Source: Verrucomicrobiales bacterium
Lineage (GTDB): Bacteria > Verrucomicrobiota > Verrucomicrobiia > Limisphaerales > CANJXF01
DNA length: 64,000 nucleotides
Assembly: GCA_947478865.1 (NCBI GenBank)
Contig: CANJXF010000017.1
Location: 1-64,000 of the forward strand
Direction of reading: 5' to 3'
Part shown: in pieces, positions 38,221-47,056 of the stretch
Position numbering within the stretch: position 1 is the first letter of the stretch
Layout: every line of letters starts with the position of its first letter
Made by a program: the position numbers and the translations under genes
Notes under the pieces: model-generated
The model's input: the letters and a program-made list of their open reading frames with translations, nothing else
Database searches by the model: none
What the model was told of the DNA's origin: nothing

Positions 38221-39773
38221 GCGCCTTCTTTGCGATAACTTTTCACCACCCAATCGCTCAAAACTTTGTCCGGCGCCTCCACGGCATCGCGGCCGATGGC
38301 AAATTCTTTTTGTCCGGTATTTTGCGCGATCAATTTCAAGCCAAACTGAAAATCCTTAAATTTGGCCGCACACAAATCGCGCACGGGCGTTCCTTGTTCG
38401 ACCGCCATTTGCACGAGCAGGTCAGCCGCAGCATCGGTGAAGCGAATGGTGATTCCGTGGTTTTCACGAAAGCGCTCGGCGAAATCGTGCACGAGCTGAC
38501 GGACCACGGCGCGTTCCTCACTCTCATGTTCCGCAAGCAACTTTTCTAAATCGGCATCCGGGCGGTCCACCAGCTCGCGCGTGACGACGAACCGCTTCAC
38601 CTTGGTCGAGGGCAGCTCGAATTTGAAATTGCGAAAGATGCGCTCGCAAATGGTCATCAGACCGCGCGCGCCAGTTTGTTCCTCGGCGGCCAGCTCCGCG
38701 ATGCGTTTCAACCCATCATCGCGAAACAATACTTCGATCCCATAGGCCGCAAACGTCTGTTCGTATTGGCGAATGATGCTGCCCTCGCTGGATTTCAAAA
38801 TGAGAAATAAATCCTCAGCGTTGAGCTGCTGGCAGACGACGCGCACCGGGAGCCTCCCGATGAATTCCGGCTCGAAACCGAATTCAATGAAATCGCGAGT
38901 TTGCACCTGTTCCAGCGCCGTTTCCTCGGCGACTTGTTGCTGAAGGGTTGCCGCAAAACCGATTGTCGCATCGCGCAAACGTTTGCGAATCAACTTTTCC
39001 AAACCGCCGAACGCACCGCTGACGATGAACAAAATGTGTTTGGTGTTGATGTTGCCCGGCGATTTTTTGCCGCGCTGATTCAAATCCATCATCGCCTGGA
39101 TTTGTCCGGCAATGTCCTGCGGCGAGCGGGCGGGCACTTCCGTTTCCTCCATCAGTTTCAGCAAATTCGTTTGCACGCCGCGCCCGCTCACATCACGGCC
39201 GGAATTCGTGTTGGCCGCGGCGATTTTATCAATTTCATCGATGTAAATGATGCCATATTGCGCGCGTTCCACGTCGCCATCGGCGCGGCGCAAAAGTTCG
39301 CGCACGAGATCCTCGACATCGCCGCCGACGTAGCCGGTTTCAGAAAATTTAGTCGCGTCACCTTTCACAAACGGAACGCCGATCAAATCCGCCGCGCTGC
39401 GAATCAGGTAAGTTTTTCCAACGCCGGTCGGCCCGACGAGAATGACATTTTGCTTGGCGTAATTCGGCTGGTCTTTGCCTTCCATCGCCAGCCGCACGTG
39501 GTGGTAATGATCGCACAACGCGACGCTCAGGACTTTCTTGGCTTCCTCCTGTTTGATGACAAATCGGTCGAGATACGCTTTGACTTCGCGCGGCGTTTTG
39601 TCGAACGAAAAATCTTTGGGCTCAGGCTCGGCTTCCGGCGATTCCGGCGCGCCGGACATTTCCGTGCGCGAAGCGGCTCCCGGCGCATTTTGAAAATGCT
39701 GCCGCATGAACTCCTGCAATTGCCGCTGAAATTCCTCCGGCGACGGCGGCCCGCTGGAAATTGTGTTTCGCAT
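38217..39773 (-). CDS. ClpX-like AAA+ unfoldase without zinc domain
   Basis: The 518-residue ATPase has the Walker A motif GPTGVGKT at residues 114-121, Walker B IIYIDE at 175-180 and the pore loop GYVG at 148-151. The ClpP-docking-type IGF loop is at 271-273, followed by FGFEPEFIGRLPV. A ClpX C-domain follows, with extra helices at the end. The N-terminal C4 zinc domain of ClpX is absent; instead residues 1-55 are polar and Pro/Glu-rich, so substrate or adaptor recognition must differ. No clpP is in the window. The gene overlaps the convergent esterase gene by four bases and is last in a long minus-strand directon. Confidence 0.9.
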   Translation of the reverse strand: MRNTISSGPPSPEEFQRQLQEFMRQHFQNAPGAASRTEMSGAPESPEAEPEPKDFSFDKTPREVKAYLDRFVIKQEEAKKVLSVALCDHYHHVRLAMEGKDQPNYAKQNVILVGPTGVGKTYLIRSAADLIGVPFVKGDATKFSETGYVGGDVEDLVRELLRRADGDVERAQYGIIYIDEIDKIAAANTNSGRDVSGRGVQTNLLKLMEETEVPARSPQDIAGQIQAMMDLNQRGKKSPGNINTKHILFIVSGAFGGLEKLIRKRLRDATIGFAATLQQQVAEETALEQVQTRDFIEFGFEPEFIGRLPVRVVCQQLNAEDLFLILKSSEGSIIRQYEQTFAAYGIEVLFRDDGLKRIAELAAEEQTGARGLMTICERIFRNFKFELPSTKVKRFVVTRELVDRPDADLEKLLAEHESEERAVVRQLVHDFAERFRENHGITIRFTDAAADLLVQMAVEQGTPVRDLCAAKFKDFQFGLKLIAQNTGQKEFAIGRDAVEAPDKVLSDWVVKSYRKEGA

Positions 39774-39809
39774 AAAGAGAAGACAAGTTGGATGGAGAAA
39801 AGTTCAGGG

Positions 39810-41081
39810 TCAACCGCTCCATTCATTTAGTGCGCGTTCGTTGTGGCCCTGCTTGGACTGCAACAATTCCAACGCCTCGCCGACCAGATAAAGGGAGCCG
39901 GTGATGACGACGAAAGAATCCTCGGCCGTTGCTTCAAGCGCTAGCGCCAGGGAATTCAAGACCACGATTCTCGCGCCGGGGTTTGATTTGCAAATGGCGC
40001 GTTCCAATTCTTTCGGCGCGGCCGTCCGTTCGCTGCTCACTGGAACGACCAACAATTTTTCGGCCAGCGGCGCGAGGATTTCGCAAATCGTAGACCACTC
40101 TTTGTCCTGCAAAATGCCGAGGATGAGCGTCGGTTTCTTTCCGGGAAAATGTTTCGCAATCGCTTCACGCAAAGCAGTTGCACCGGACGGATTATGCGCG
40201 CCGTCCAACAAAATGGTTTGGCCGGATTTCGTTTTGATTTGCTGAAGACGCCCGGGCCATTGCACTTGCGAGAGTCCGTCGCAAATCGCGTCTTCGGAGA
40301 CTGGAATCGTAGCGTTCAGAACACGCGCTGTAGCGATGGCGAGAGCCGCGTTGAGGCGTTGATGTTCGCCGATCAGCGGAAGATCAAGGTTGTCGAGCGG
40401 CGGTGTTTTCGTTTCGGCCGATCCGATCCGCGTCAAAGGAGAATTTTTATTGCGCGCAGTTCTGGCAATCACCTCAAGCACTTCAGGTTCACCCGCTGCG
40501 GTGATCACCGGAACGCCGGGTTTAATGATGCCTGTTTTTTCCGCAGCAATTTCCGCGAGCGTGCTGCCGAGCCATTTTTCGTGATCGAAAGCCACATTCG
40601 TGATCACGCTGGCGAGCGGCATGACGATGTTCGTCGCGTCGAGGCGTCCGCCCATGCCGGTTTCCCAAATCACCAGATCGCACCCATGCTCGGCGAAGTA
40701 TTTCAGGGCCATCACGGTCACTACTTCAAAAAACGTGGGATGCGCATCGCTGGAAAATTGTTTCAACAACGGTTGAATTTCAGCCACGAGGCGGATGATG
40801 TCCGGTTCGGAAATAAACTGCCGATCCACTTGAATTCGTTCCGCAAATGAAACCAGATGCGGCGACGTGAAAAGCCCGACGCGCAAACCCGCCGCGCGAT
40901 AGATGCCTTCCAACATCGCGCAGGTCGAACCTTTGCCATTGGTGCCGGCGACGTGAATGAAGCGTAGTTTTTCCTGTGGATTTCCAGCGAATGCGGCGAG
41001 TTTGAAGGTGTTCTCCAAACCGAACTTAGCGCCGAACAATTGGAGTCCGTAAAGGAATTGAACGGCTTCGGTGTAGGTCAT
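39810..41081 (-). CDS. folC: Bifunctional folylpolyglutamate synthase/dihydrofolate synthase
   Basis: The 423-residue protein matches FolC. It opens MTYTEAVQFLYGLQLFGAKF, then IHVAGTNGKGSTCAML (P-loop), VGLFTSPHLVSFAERIQ and a TFFEVVTVMALKYFAE segment. VIWETGMGGRLDATN, ITNVAFDHEKWLGSTLAEIA and the ATP-binding LLDGAHNPSGATALREA complete the pattern. It adds glutamate to dihydropteroate and folates. The ATG at 41081 is chosen because homology starts there; it lies one base from the stop of the VanX-like gene, indicating tight coupling. The GxxGKGSTCAML P-loop is intact, so the enzyme should be active. Confidence 0.95.
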   Translation of the reverse strand: MTYTEAVQFLYGLQLFGAKFGLENTFKLAAFAGNPQEKLRFIHVAGTNGKGSTCAMLEGIYRAAGLRVGLFTSPHLVSFAERIQVDRQFISEPDIIRLVAEIQPLLKQFSSDAHPTFFEVVTVMALKYFAEHGCDLVIWETGMGGRLDATNIVMPLASVITNVAFDHEKWLGSTLAEIAAEKTGIIKPGVPVITAAGEPEVLEVIARTARNKNSPLTRIGSAETKTPPLDNLDLPLIGEHQRLNAALAIATARVLNATIPVSEDAICDGLSQVQWPGRLQQIKTKSGQTILLDGAHNPSGATALREAIAKHFPGKKPTLILGILQDKEWSTICEILAPLAEKLLVVPVSSERTAAPKELERAICKSNPGARIVVLNSLALALEATAEDSFVVITGSLYLVGEALELLQSKQGHNERALNEWSG

Positions 41082-41082
41082 C

Positions 41083-41739
41083 TCAGAATTTAATTCTCGA
41101 AGAATCAATGTCGAGCAGCTCGTAAGTTCTCCAGTTCGCATCATCGAAATGCCACCACTCGGTTGCCAAACCAACGAAACCGTGTTTGATCATGACGCAT
41201 TCGAGCAAGTCGCGGTTTTGGAGCGCTTCAGCCGGGGCGCCTGGGTAATCGCGATGCGCCCTCTCCGTAAACTCGTCGTAGCTCGAGGGCATCAGCACTT
41301 CTTTTTTGTCCTGCAGACGAATCAGGGTCACGTCAACGGCCGCCCCGCGATTGTGGCGCGAACCCTTGGCGGGGTTCGCGACGTATCCTTCCACAGGGTA
41401 AACGGCCCACATTTTCCTCTGCACGGAAATCGGCCGATAGGCGTCGTACACTTTCAAGCCGAAGCCCAGCGCATTGAACTCACTCTGGGCGTCGCGCAAT
41501 CTCTGAGCAACGGCCTGGCGCAAAAAGGTGCGGCTCGTCTCATAAAGTTTTTGCCCGGTGAAGTTATTTGTCGTGGCATAGCGAATTTCCAAAACAACAT
41601 TCGGCACAACTTTTTTCACCTCCACCAAATCGGCGGGAGGCGTCGTGGCGCAGGAATTGAGGAGGAGAATTGAGGCAGCGCACAGGGCTTTTCCAAGTTG
41701 GACGAATCGGGGGAAAAGCGCGGAATGGTTCTCAATCAC
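41083..41739 (-). CDS. VanX/DdpX-type D-alanyl-D-alanine dipeptidase, lipoprotein
   Basis: The M15D zinc peptidase is seen in SRHNRGAAVDVTL (first His and Asp ligands) and ATEWWHFDD (Glu base, last His ligand). YDAYRPISVQRKMW and VEGYVANPAKGS are also conserved. A lipoprotein signal precedes it: LGKALCAASILLLNSC, with the lipobox at NSC. I place the start at a GTG (41739), giving 218 residues; the longer frame to 41886 overlaps gmhA and lacks homology. It hydrolyses D-Ala-D-Ala, usually for peptidoglycan recycling rather than vancomycin resistance when no vanH/vanA is present. The gene sits between gmhA and folC in an apparent operon. Confidence 0.85.
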   Translation of the reverse strand: MIENHSALFPRFVQLGKALCAASILLLNSCATTPPADLVEVKKVVPNVVLEIRYATTNNFTGQKLYETSRTFLRQAVAQRLRDAQSEFNALGFGLKVYDAYRPISVQRKMWAVYPVEGYVANPAKGSRHNRGAAVDVTLIRLQDKKEVLMPSSYDEFTERAHRDYPGAPAEALQNRDLLECVMIKHGFVGLATEWWHFDDANWRTYELLDIDSSRIKF

Positions 41740-41831
41740 GCGAGCACGGATACTTTGAATGAGTCGCCTCGTCAACGGAGCAAATCGGAGATCACCTTCG
41801 TTTACGACGGAGAGTTTTTTGAGGGCCAAAC

Positions 41832-42404
41832 CTATAGTTTGCTCAACTCTGGATTCTCCATGAAGGCGTAGCAGAGGATATGGCAAATGCCCATTTGCAC
41901 GTCTTCCACGCGGCCGTAATGGGTATCGTTGATGACGATCGCCTGGTCAGCAATTTCCGCCATGCATCCGCGTTTTGCGCCGACGAGCGCGACGGTGTGC
42001 AATCCGTTTTTCCTGGACCATTCCAGAGCCTTTACGCAATTGGGAGAGTTGCCGCTGACGCTCAGCGAAAGAACGACATCGCCTTTGCGCCCGTAGTTCT
42101 CCAACTGGCGAACGAAAACATCGTCGTAAGAATAGTCGTTACCAATGGCGGTCATCCAACTGACGTTGTCGTTCAAGGCGAGCACGCGAAACCGTTTGGG
42201 AAGTTTGTCGGAAGCGCCTTTGCCAAGATCTGTGACGAAGTGGGATGAATTAGCCGCGCTGCCGCCGTTGCCGAAAATGAAAACCTGGCGGTCATCCTTG
42301 AGCGCCTGGTGCAACGTCTTGATGATTTGCGCCACACCGTCGACGGGAATGGAATCGAGCGCTGCTTTTTGAGCGTTAATGTAGTTGGAGATCCATTGAT
42401 TCAT
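41832..42404 (-). CDS. gmhA: Phosphoheptose isomerase (GmhA, SIS domain)
   Basis: The 190-residue protein is a single SIS domain of normal GmhA length. Motifs are VFIFGNGGSAANSSHFVTDL, LNDNVSWMTAIGNDYSYDDV, LSLSVSGNSPNCVKALEWS and VEDVQMGICHILCYAFME. GmhA converts sedoheptulose 7-phosphate to D-glycero-D-manno-heptose 7-phosphate, which starts ADP-heptose synthesis for lipopolysaccharide core. It follows the ROK kinase gene by 27 bases, suggesting joint sugar phosphate metabolism. Other heptose genes (gmhB, hldE) are not in the window. The last Glu/His residues seen (VEDVQMGICH) match the metal-linked active site in this family. Confidence 0.92.
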   Translation of the reverse strand: MNQWISNYINAQKAALDSIPVDGVAQIIKTLHQALKDDRQVFIFGNGGSAANSSHFVTDLGKGASDKLPKRFRVLALNDNVSWMTAIGNDYSYDDVFVRQLENYGRKGDVVLSLSVSGNSPNCVKALEWSRKNGLHTVALVGAKRGCMAEIADQAIVINDTHYGRVEDVQMGICHILCYAFMENPELSKL

Positions 42405-42431
42405 TGTGGTGGAGTGTAATTCAGGCGCGGC

Positions 42432-43355
42432 TCATTTCAAGCTCCGGGAACGGGCTAATTCCAAAGCACCGATCGTAACAGCGTCTTCACCCAGTTGAGA
42501 CAAAACTACTTGGGGCCGTGGCGTGAAGGCTTCCATGACATAGCGGGAAAGCGAACCCCCGACCGCCGCGCGAAGCGGTTCGCCGATCAATGATAAACCG
42601 CCGCCGAGAATAATTTTTTCCGGATGAAATAAATGCGTCACATGGGAAAGGCCGAATGCCAGGTCATCCGCCGTTTCATCCACGATTCGTCTGGCGATCG
42701 AATCGTTTTGATCGAGAGCCGCTTTGAGAAAGCGGGCTTCGTTACCCGCCGCGCTCCCGATTAGTTGGGAGAGCGCGCAGCCCGGATGTTCTCCAACGAC
42801 GGCCCGCACCCGCTTATCGACCGCCCAGCCCGAGCAGCGCGATTCCACGATCGTTCCGGTTTTGTCCAGGCGCACGTGGCCGATCTCTGATTCTCCCGGC
42901 TTTGCGCCGTGGTAAATTTTCTGGTCCACCACCATTCCTCCGCCGACGCCGCTGCCGAGCGTCACGTAAAAAACCGGATTGCAGCCCGCGCCGGCACCAT
43001 GGATTGCTTCACCCAGCGCGGCTACGTTTGCGTCGTTGTCCACGAAAACTGGAACAGCGCTCAACGATTCCAGCCATTGCGCGATGGGAAATTCCGACCA
43101 GCCTGGGATCTGGTGCGAACAACAAATCTCTCCGGTCTGCCAATCGACCGGACCGCCGAACCCTACGCCAATCGCGGCGACTTTCGTTTTCTCGAGCAGC
43201 GCGGCCAAACCGGTTTCAATTTGCTGGCGGATTCCTTTTGCGCCGGCTGTGGGAGAAATGGAGAAGCGAAGTCGCTCTGAAATAGTTGCAGTTTCATCGC
43301 CAGCCACGATTTGCAATTTCGTGCCGCCAATTTCGATGCCAAGAAAACGGTTCAT
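42432..43355 (-). CDS. ROK-family sugar kinase lacking the usual zinc cysteines
   Basis: The 307-residue protein shows MNRFLGIEIGGTKLQ (phosphate 1 loop), GVGFGGPVDWQTGEI, VFVDNDANVAALGEA with the catalytic Asp, VTLGSGVGGGMVVD (phosphate 2), and IILGGGLSLIGE. ROK proteins normally carry GxCxCGxxGCxE. Here the equivalent stretch, GTIVESRCSGWAVDKR, keeps only one cysteine, so zinc binding is probably lost. It phosphorylates a hexose or an N-acylated sugar; the substrate is unknown. The start at 43355 is set by homology. It lies between a thiol-redox gene and gmhA in the same directon. Confidence 0.85.
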   Translation of the reverse strand: MNRFLGIEIGGTKLQIVAGDETATISERLRFSISPTAGAKGIRQQIETGLAALLEKTKVAAIGVGFGGPVDWQTGEICCSHQIPGWSEFPIAQWLESLSAVPVFVDNDANVAALGEAIHGAGAGCNPVFYVTLGSGVGGGMVVDQKIYHGAKPGESEIGHVRLDKTGTIVESRCSGWAVDKRVRAVVGEHPGCALSQLIGSAAGNEARFLKAALDQNDSIARRIVDETADDLAFGLSHVTHLFHPEKIILGGGLSLIGEPLRAAVGGSLSRYVMEAFTPRPQVVLSQLGEDAVTIGALELARSRSLK

Positions 43356-43392
43356 GGGTGGTTTGGGGACGGGTTCAGATGCGGCGCCGTTC

Positions 43393-43965
43393 TCAATAGC
43401 CCGGCGGGTTGCCCGGCTTCCACTTGATGTTGCAGCCGACGCTGGGAGTTTGTTTTTCCGAAACTGGTTTACCGGCAAGCACCGCATCGAGCGCGGCGCG
43501 CAAATCGTTTCCAGTCACAGGAACTCCGTTGCCCGGACGGCTGCCGTCGAGCTGGCCGCGATAAACGAGTTTTAAATTTCTATCGAAGAGAAAGAGATCG
43601 GGCGTGCAGGCGGCGCGATAGGACTTCGCCACCGATTGGGTTTCGTCAAAAAGATAAGGGAAGCTGTAACCTGCGGATTTCGCTTCCTGCCGCATTTTTT
43701 CAGGGCTGTCGTCGGAGTAATTGGCGGCATCATTGGAGTTGATCGCGACGATGCCGATGCCTTTGGCCTTGCAATCGCGACCGATTTTCGCCAGTTCGCC
43801 GCGAATGTGTTTCACGTAAGGGCAATGATTGCAGATGAACATGACCAGCACCGCTGGAGCGCCGGCAAAATCACCGAGCGAGACGATTTTTCCATTTGTA
43901 TCCGGCAAGCGAAAATCAGGCGCCGTCGTGCCGAGCGCGAGCATGGTGGAAGGTGTCAAAGCCAT
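43393..43965 (-). CDS. Thioredoxin/AhpC-type thiol-redox protein
   Basis: The 190-residue cytoplasmic protein resembles the AhpC/TSA-Redoxin group. It has APDFRLPDTNGKIVSLGDF, then VMFICNHCPYVKHIRGELAK with a CxxC at C45 and C48, and NSNDAANYSDDSPEKMRQEA, SFPYLFDETQSVAKSY and ACTPDLFLFDRNLKLVYRGQ. This exact arrangement (NHCPYVKHI) is a well-populated family of uncharacterised thioredoxin-like proteins, possibly peroxide-reducing. It has no signal peptide. It begins the minus-strand directon that runs through the ROK kinase to clpX-like, but the gap to the next gene is 37 bases and shared regulation is unproven. Confidence 0.87.
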   Translation of the reverse strand: MALTPSTMLALGTTAPDFRLPDTNGKIVSLGDFAGAPAVLVMFICNHCPYVKHIRGELAKIGRDCKAKGIGIVAINSNDAANYSDDSPEKMRQEAKSAGYSFPYLFDETQSVAKSYRAACTPDLFLFDRNLKLVYRGQLDGSRPGNGVPVTGNDLRAALDAVLAGKPVSEKQTPSVGCNIKWKPGNPPGY

Positions 43966-44018
43966 GACGAGAATTTCGATGGCCGAATTTCGATTGTCGA
44001 GCGCGGATTTTAGAGACT

Positions 44019-44097
44019 GAATTAACAGGATTTACAGAATTTTCCGGAAAGACGCGGAGCCGAATTCTTTTTGGAATTCTGTTAATTCTGTTAATTC
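44019..44097. repeat. Imperfect palindromic repeat before the beta-helix gene
   Basis: GAATTAACAG (44019-44028) and its complement CTGTTAATTC (44079-44088, and again from 44088) flank a spacer holding two GAATTC sites. It lies in the 138-base gap between the divergent thiol-redox and beta-helix genes. TTAACAG/CTGTTAA arrays of this kind are widespread dispersed repeats. A degenerate relative may lie at 37305-37335. Confidence 0.45.
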
Positions 44098-44103
44098 TGT
44101 CTC

Positions 44104-44793
44104 ATGTTCAAACCAGCCGATTTGTTCGACCTGAGTCAAAGCGAGCACGTGAGAATTTTCGACGATTGCGAAAATGCGTGGGACGCTTTGAAGAAATTAA
44201 AGGACTATGTGGCGGCGAACCTTCGGCGCGAATTGCACAATCGTTGCGAGGGAAAGGTGTTCATCGGCAGCGATGTTTTTATTGGAGAGGGCACAGTTGT
44301 GGAAGACGGGGCGATGATCAAAGGCCCGGCGATCATCGGAAAAAACTGCGAGATTCGTCACAGCGCTTACATCCGTGATCACGTCATCATCGGTGACAAT
44401 TGTGTGGTTGGAAATTCCAGCGAGATTAAATATTCGATTCTATTCAATGGTTGCCAGGTGCCGCATTTCAATTATGTCGGCGACTCAATTTTCGGCTACA
44501 AAGCGCATCTCGGCGCCGGCGTGAAAATTTCGAATGTCAAGCTGGTGCCCGGCAGCGTGTTTATCGATATGGACGGCGAGCCATTCGATACCGGTTTGAG
44601 AAAATTCGGCGCGCTCCTCGGTGATTTCGCAGAAATTGGCTGCAACTCGGTTTTGAATCCCGGAAGCATCATCGGTCGCAACTCAATCATCTATCCCAAC
44701 ACGAATTGGCGCAGTATCTTACCGGCGAACATGATTGTGAAAAATAAAGCCGCCCAGGAAATCGTGGAACGCCATCCGCGAGACGAGAGATGA
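44104..44793 (+). CDS. Left-handed beta-helix (LpxA/GlmU-like) transferase-type protein
   Basis: The 229-residue protein holds hexapeptide repeats of the form [LIV]GxxxxI: VFIGSDVFIGEGTVVEDGA, then AIIGKNCEIRHSAYIRDHVI and IGDNCVVGNSSEIKYSILF. A loop (VPHFNYVGDSIFGYKAHLGA) follows, of the type seen in GlmU and sugar-nucleotidyltransferase acetyl domains. No N-terminal nucleotidyltransferase domain is present, so this is a stand-alone beta-helix enzyme, possibly an acetyltransferase or pyrophosphorylase partner. The ORF start has an ATG right at the end of the repeat-like region. The stop overlaps the dinG start by four bases (ATGA). Confidence 0.8.
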   Translation: MFKPADLFDLSQSEHVRIFDDCENAWDALKKLKDYVAANLRRELHNRCEGKVFIGSDVFIGEGTVVEDGAMIKGPAIIGKNCEIRHSAYIRDHVIIGDNCVVGNSSEIKYSILFNGCQVPHFNYVGDSIFGYKAHLGAGVKISNVKLVPGSVFIDMDGEPFDTGLRKFGALLGDFAEIGCNSVLNPGSIIGRNSIIYPNTNWRSILPANMIVKNKAAQEIVERHPRDER

Positions 44794-46946
44794 TCAGTTT
44801 CATCGAACAGCAGCCCGCGGGCTCCGGCATCGATCTCGTCCAGCAAGTCGCAGAGATTTTCTCGCCGACGGGCATTTTATCCAAAGCCAAAAACTTTGAA
44901 TATCGCCCGGAACAACAGCAAATGGCGGTCGCGGTGGCAAAATCATTAGAGACGAAGGAACACCTCGTCGTGGAAGCCGGAACGGGCGTCGGCAAAAGTC
45001 TCGCCTATCTCATCCCGGCAATTTTGTTCGCGGTCGCAAACAGCAAGAAAGCCGTTGTGTCCACGCACACCATTAACCTTCAGGAGCAGTTGGTGGAAAA
45101 AGATCTGCCGATGCTCGAAGCAGTTCTCGGGCAGCTGCCAACGCCGGTGAAGTTTAGTTTCACGATGTTGAAGGGGAGGCAAAATTATCTCTGCACACGA
45201 CGTTTGCACAAAGCAATGCAGCAGGCCGACAGCTTGTTCACGTCGCCGGAGATCGAGGAACTCAAACGAATCTACGAATGGTCGAAAAGCACCGAGAACG
45301 GAAGCTTGTCGGATTTCGAAATTGAACCGGATCAAAAGGTCTGGTCGCAGGTTTGTTCTGAACGCGGTCTTTGCACGCCGAAACTTTGCGGGCATCAATC
45401 CGACTTTGCCAAGAGCGCGAACCACAACGCCTGTTTTTTCCAGCGCACCCGCAGCCGAATTCTTTCGTCCGATGTGCTGGTGCTCAACCACACGTTGTTC
45501 TTCATGAACCTCGGGGGCGTGGATGAAGAAGTGGAGGGCGGCGTGTTGTTCAAGAACGACTTCGTCATCTTCGACGAAGCGCATCAGGTGGAAAATGTCG
45601 CGTCCAGACACATTGGGCTCAGCGTTTCCAGCGGGCAAATGCGCTACGCGCTGCAACGGCTTTGGAATCCGCGCACCGAGAAAGGTTTGCTCGCCACGTT
45701 GCGAAAAGGTTCCGCCGTCAAACTCGTCGCCGATCTCATTGGCCAAATCGATCAATTTTTTCTTTCGGTCGAGGAGGCTTGCGAAAACCTTGTGGCGGCA
45801 CAAAAGAAAATTCAAAGCTCAACCGAATCCCGCTCCAGCAAGGAACGCAGCTGGACGGAGCTTCGGATTCGCCAGCACGATCTCGTTGAAGACAATGTGA
45901 CACTGCCGATCCAGCGTTTGCGCGAGGCCGTGAGCGAGCTGATTAAAATCAGCGAGGACAAAGACACCGGCCAGGAGTTGATGGAGTGCAATCGCCGATT
46001 GGCGGAGTTAAGAAATGAGGTCGCGACATTCCTGAGTCAGGCGGAAGAGGAATACGTTTATTGGGTGGAGCGCTCCGGGAAAACGCAGAAGAATCTCGCG
46101 CTCAATGCCGCGCCGGTAAACGTCGCCGAGTTCTTGCGCCAGCGCCTTTTTGGTTCGGACACGTCAATCATCATGACGAGCGCCACTCTTTCGATCGATT
46201 CAAAAGCCACTGAAGTGGAGCCCAGCCCCGGCTGGGTGGGAAAACGCAAGGCGCAGGTTTCAACTCGAAAAACCGGTTTGGGCTATTTTGCGCGGCAGGT
46301 CGGGGCGGAGCGCGCCACGCTGCTTCAGGTCGGCTCGCCATTTTCGTATGAGCAGCAGATGAGATTATTCGTCGCGGGCAAAATGCCGGACCCGCGCGAG
46401 TCTGGCTATGAAGACGCGCTGGTGCATTGGATCGAACATTTCCTGCGCATGACCCATGGCAAAGCGTTTGTGCTTTTCACGAATTTCAAATTGATGCAGC
46501 AAATCGCGCTGCGAATGGAGCCGCTCTTCATGGAACTAAATCTGGAATGTTTTGTCCAGGGCACCGGCACGCCTCGCTCGCTGATGTTGGAAAAATTCAA
46601 GGCGGACGTCGACTCCGTCCTGTTCGGCACGGATAGTTTTTGGCAAGGAGTTGATGTTCCGGGCGAAGCACTTTCCAATGTGATTATCACGCGGCTGCCG
46701 TTCGCCGTCCCGGATCACCCGTTGATCGAAGCCAAGATTGAAAACATCGAAGCGCACGGCGGCAATTCGTTCATGGATTTTTCATTGCCCGAAGCGATTT
46801 TGAAATTTCGCCAGGGGGTTGGCCGATTGATCCGCACGAAAAGTGATCAAGGCATTGTCGTCGTCCTCGACAACCGTGTGCTCACGAAAAAATATGGCCA
46901 GGCGTTTCTTGATGCCCTGCCGAAATGTCCGCTGGAAATCGTCTAG
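44790..46946 (+). CDS. DinG-family ATP-dependent DNA helicase
   Basis: The 718-residue helicase shows RPEQQQMAVAVAKSL (Q motif), Walker A VEAGTGVGKS at residues 61-70, STHTINLQEQL, and the DEAH box in IFDEAHQVE. Helicase motifs IV-VI follow (TSATLS, FVLFTNFKLMQQ, QGVGRLIRT). Cysteines C135, C189, C195, C200 and C215 provide the spacing of the 4Fe-4S cluster seen in XPD/DinG proteins. The enzyme unwinds DNA 5' to 3' and helps resolve R-loops or stalled forks. It is translationally coupled to the upstream beta-helix gene, whose function is unrelated, so coupling may be mechanical. Confidence 0.92.
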   Translation: MISFIEQQPAGSGIDLVQQVAEIFSPTGILSKAKNFEYRPEQQQMAVAVAKSLETKEHLVVEAGTGVGKSLAYLIPAILFAVANSKKAVVSTHTINLQEQLVEKDLPMLEAVLGQLPTPVKFSFTMLKGRQNYLCTRRLHKAMQQADSLFTSPEIEELKRIYEWSKSTENGSLSDFEIEPDQKVWSQVCSERGLCTPKLCGHQSDFAKSANHNACFFQRTRSRILSSDVLVLNHTLFFMNLGGVDEEVEGGVLFKNDFVIFDEAHQVENVASRHIGLSVSSGQMRYALQRLWNPRTEKGLLATLRKGSAVKLVADLIGQIDQFFLSVEEACENLVAAQKKIQSSTESRSSKERSWTELRIRQHDLVEDNVTLPIQRLREAVSELIKISEDKDTGQELMECNRRLAELRNEVATFLSQAEEEYVYWVERSGKTQKNLALNAAPVNVAEFLRQRLFGSDTSIIMTSATLSIDSKATEVEPSPGWVGKRKAQVSTRKTGLGYFARQVGAERATLLQVGSPFSYEQQMRLFVAGKMPDPRESGYEDALVHWIEHFLRMTHGKAFVLFTNFKLMQQIALRMEPLFMELNLECFVQGTGTPRSLMLEKFKADVDSVLFGTDSFWQGVDVPGEALSNVIITRLPFAVPDHPLIEAKIENIEAHGGNSFMDFSLPEAILKFRQGVGRLIRTKSDQGIVVVLDNRVLTKKYGQAFLDALPKCPLEIV

Positions 46947-47056
46947 CAGAGTGGGCCGCTGGGACAAAGTGGCAACTCCCAATCCTTAATCGCCCGACAA
47001 CTTGATTGGTTGAAAACCAGCTTGTTTAATTCTTCGCGTTGCTCAAACCTTGGCAC

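Noticed and set aside
38901-39830. A 309-codon plus-strand frame inside the ClpX-like gene
   Set aside because: Composition is that of an antisense frame and no domain is visible.
41083-41739. Vancomycin resistance (vanX)
   Set aside because: The fold and motifs fit, but no vanH, vanA or vanR/S is present; recycling role is more likely.
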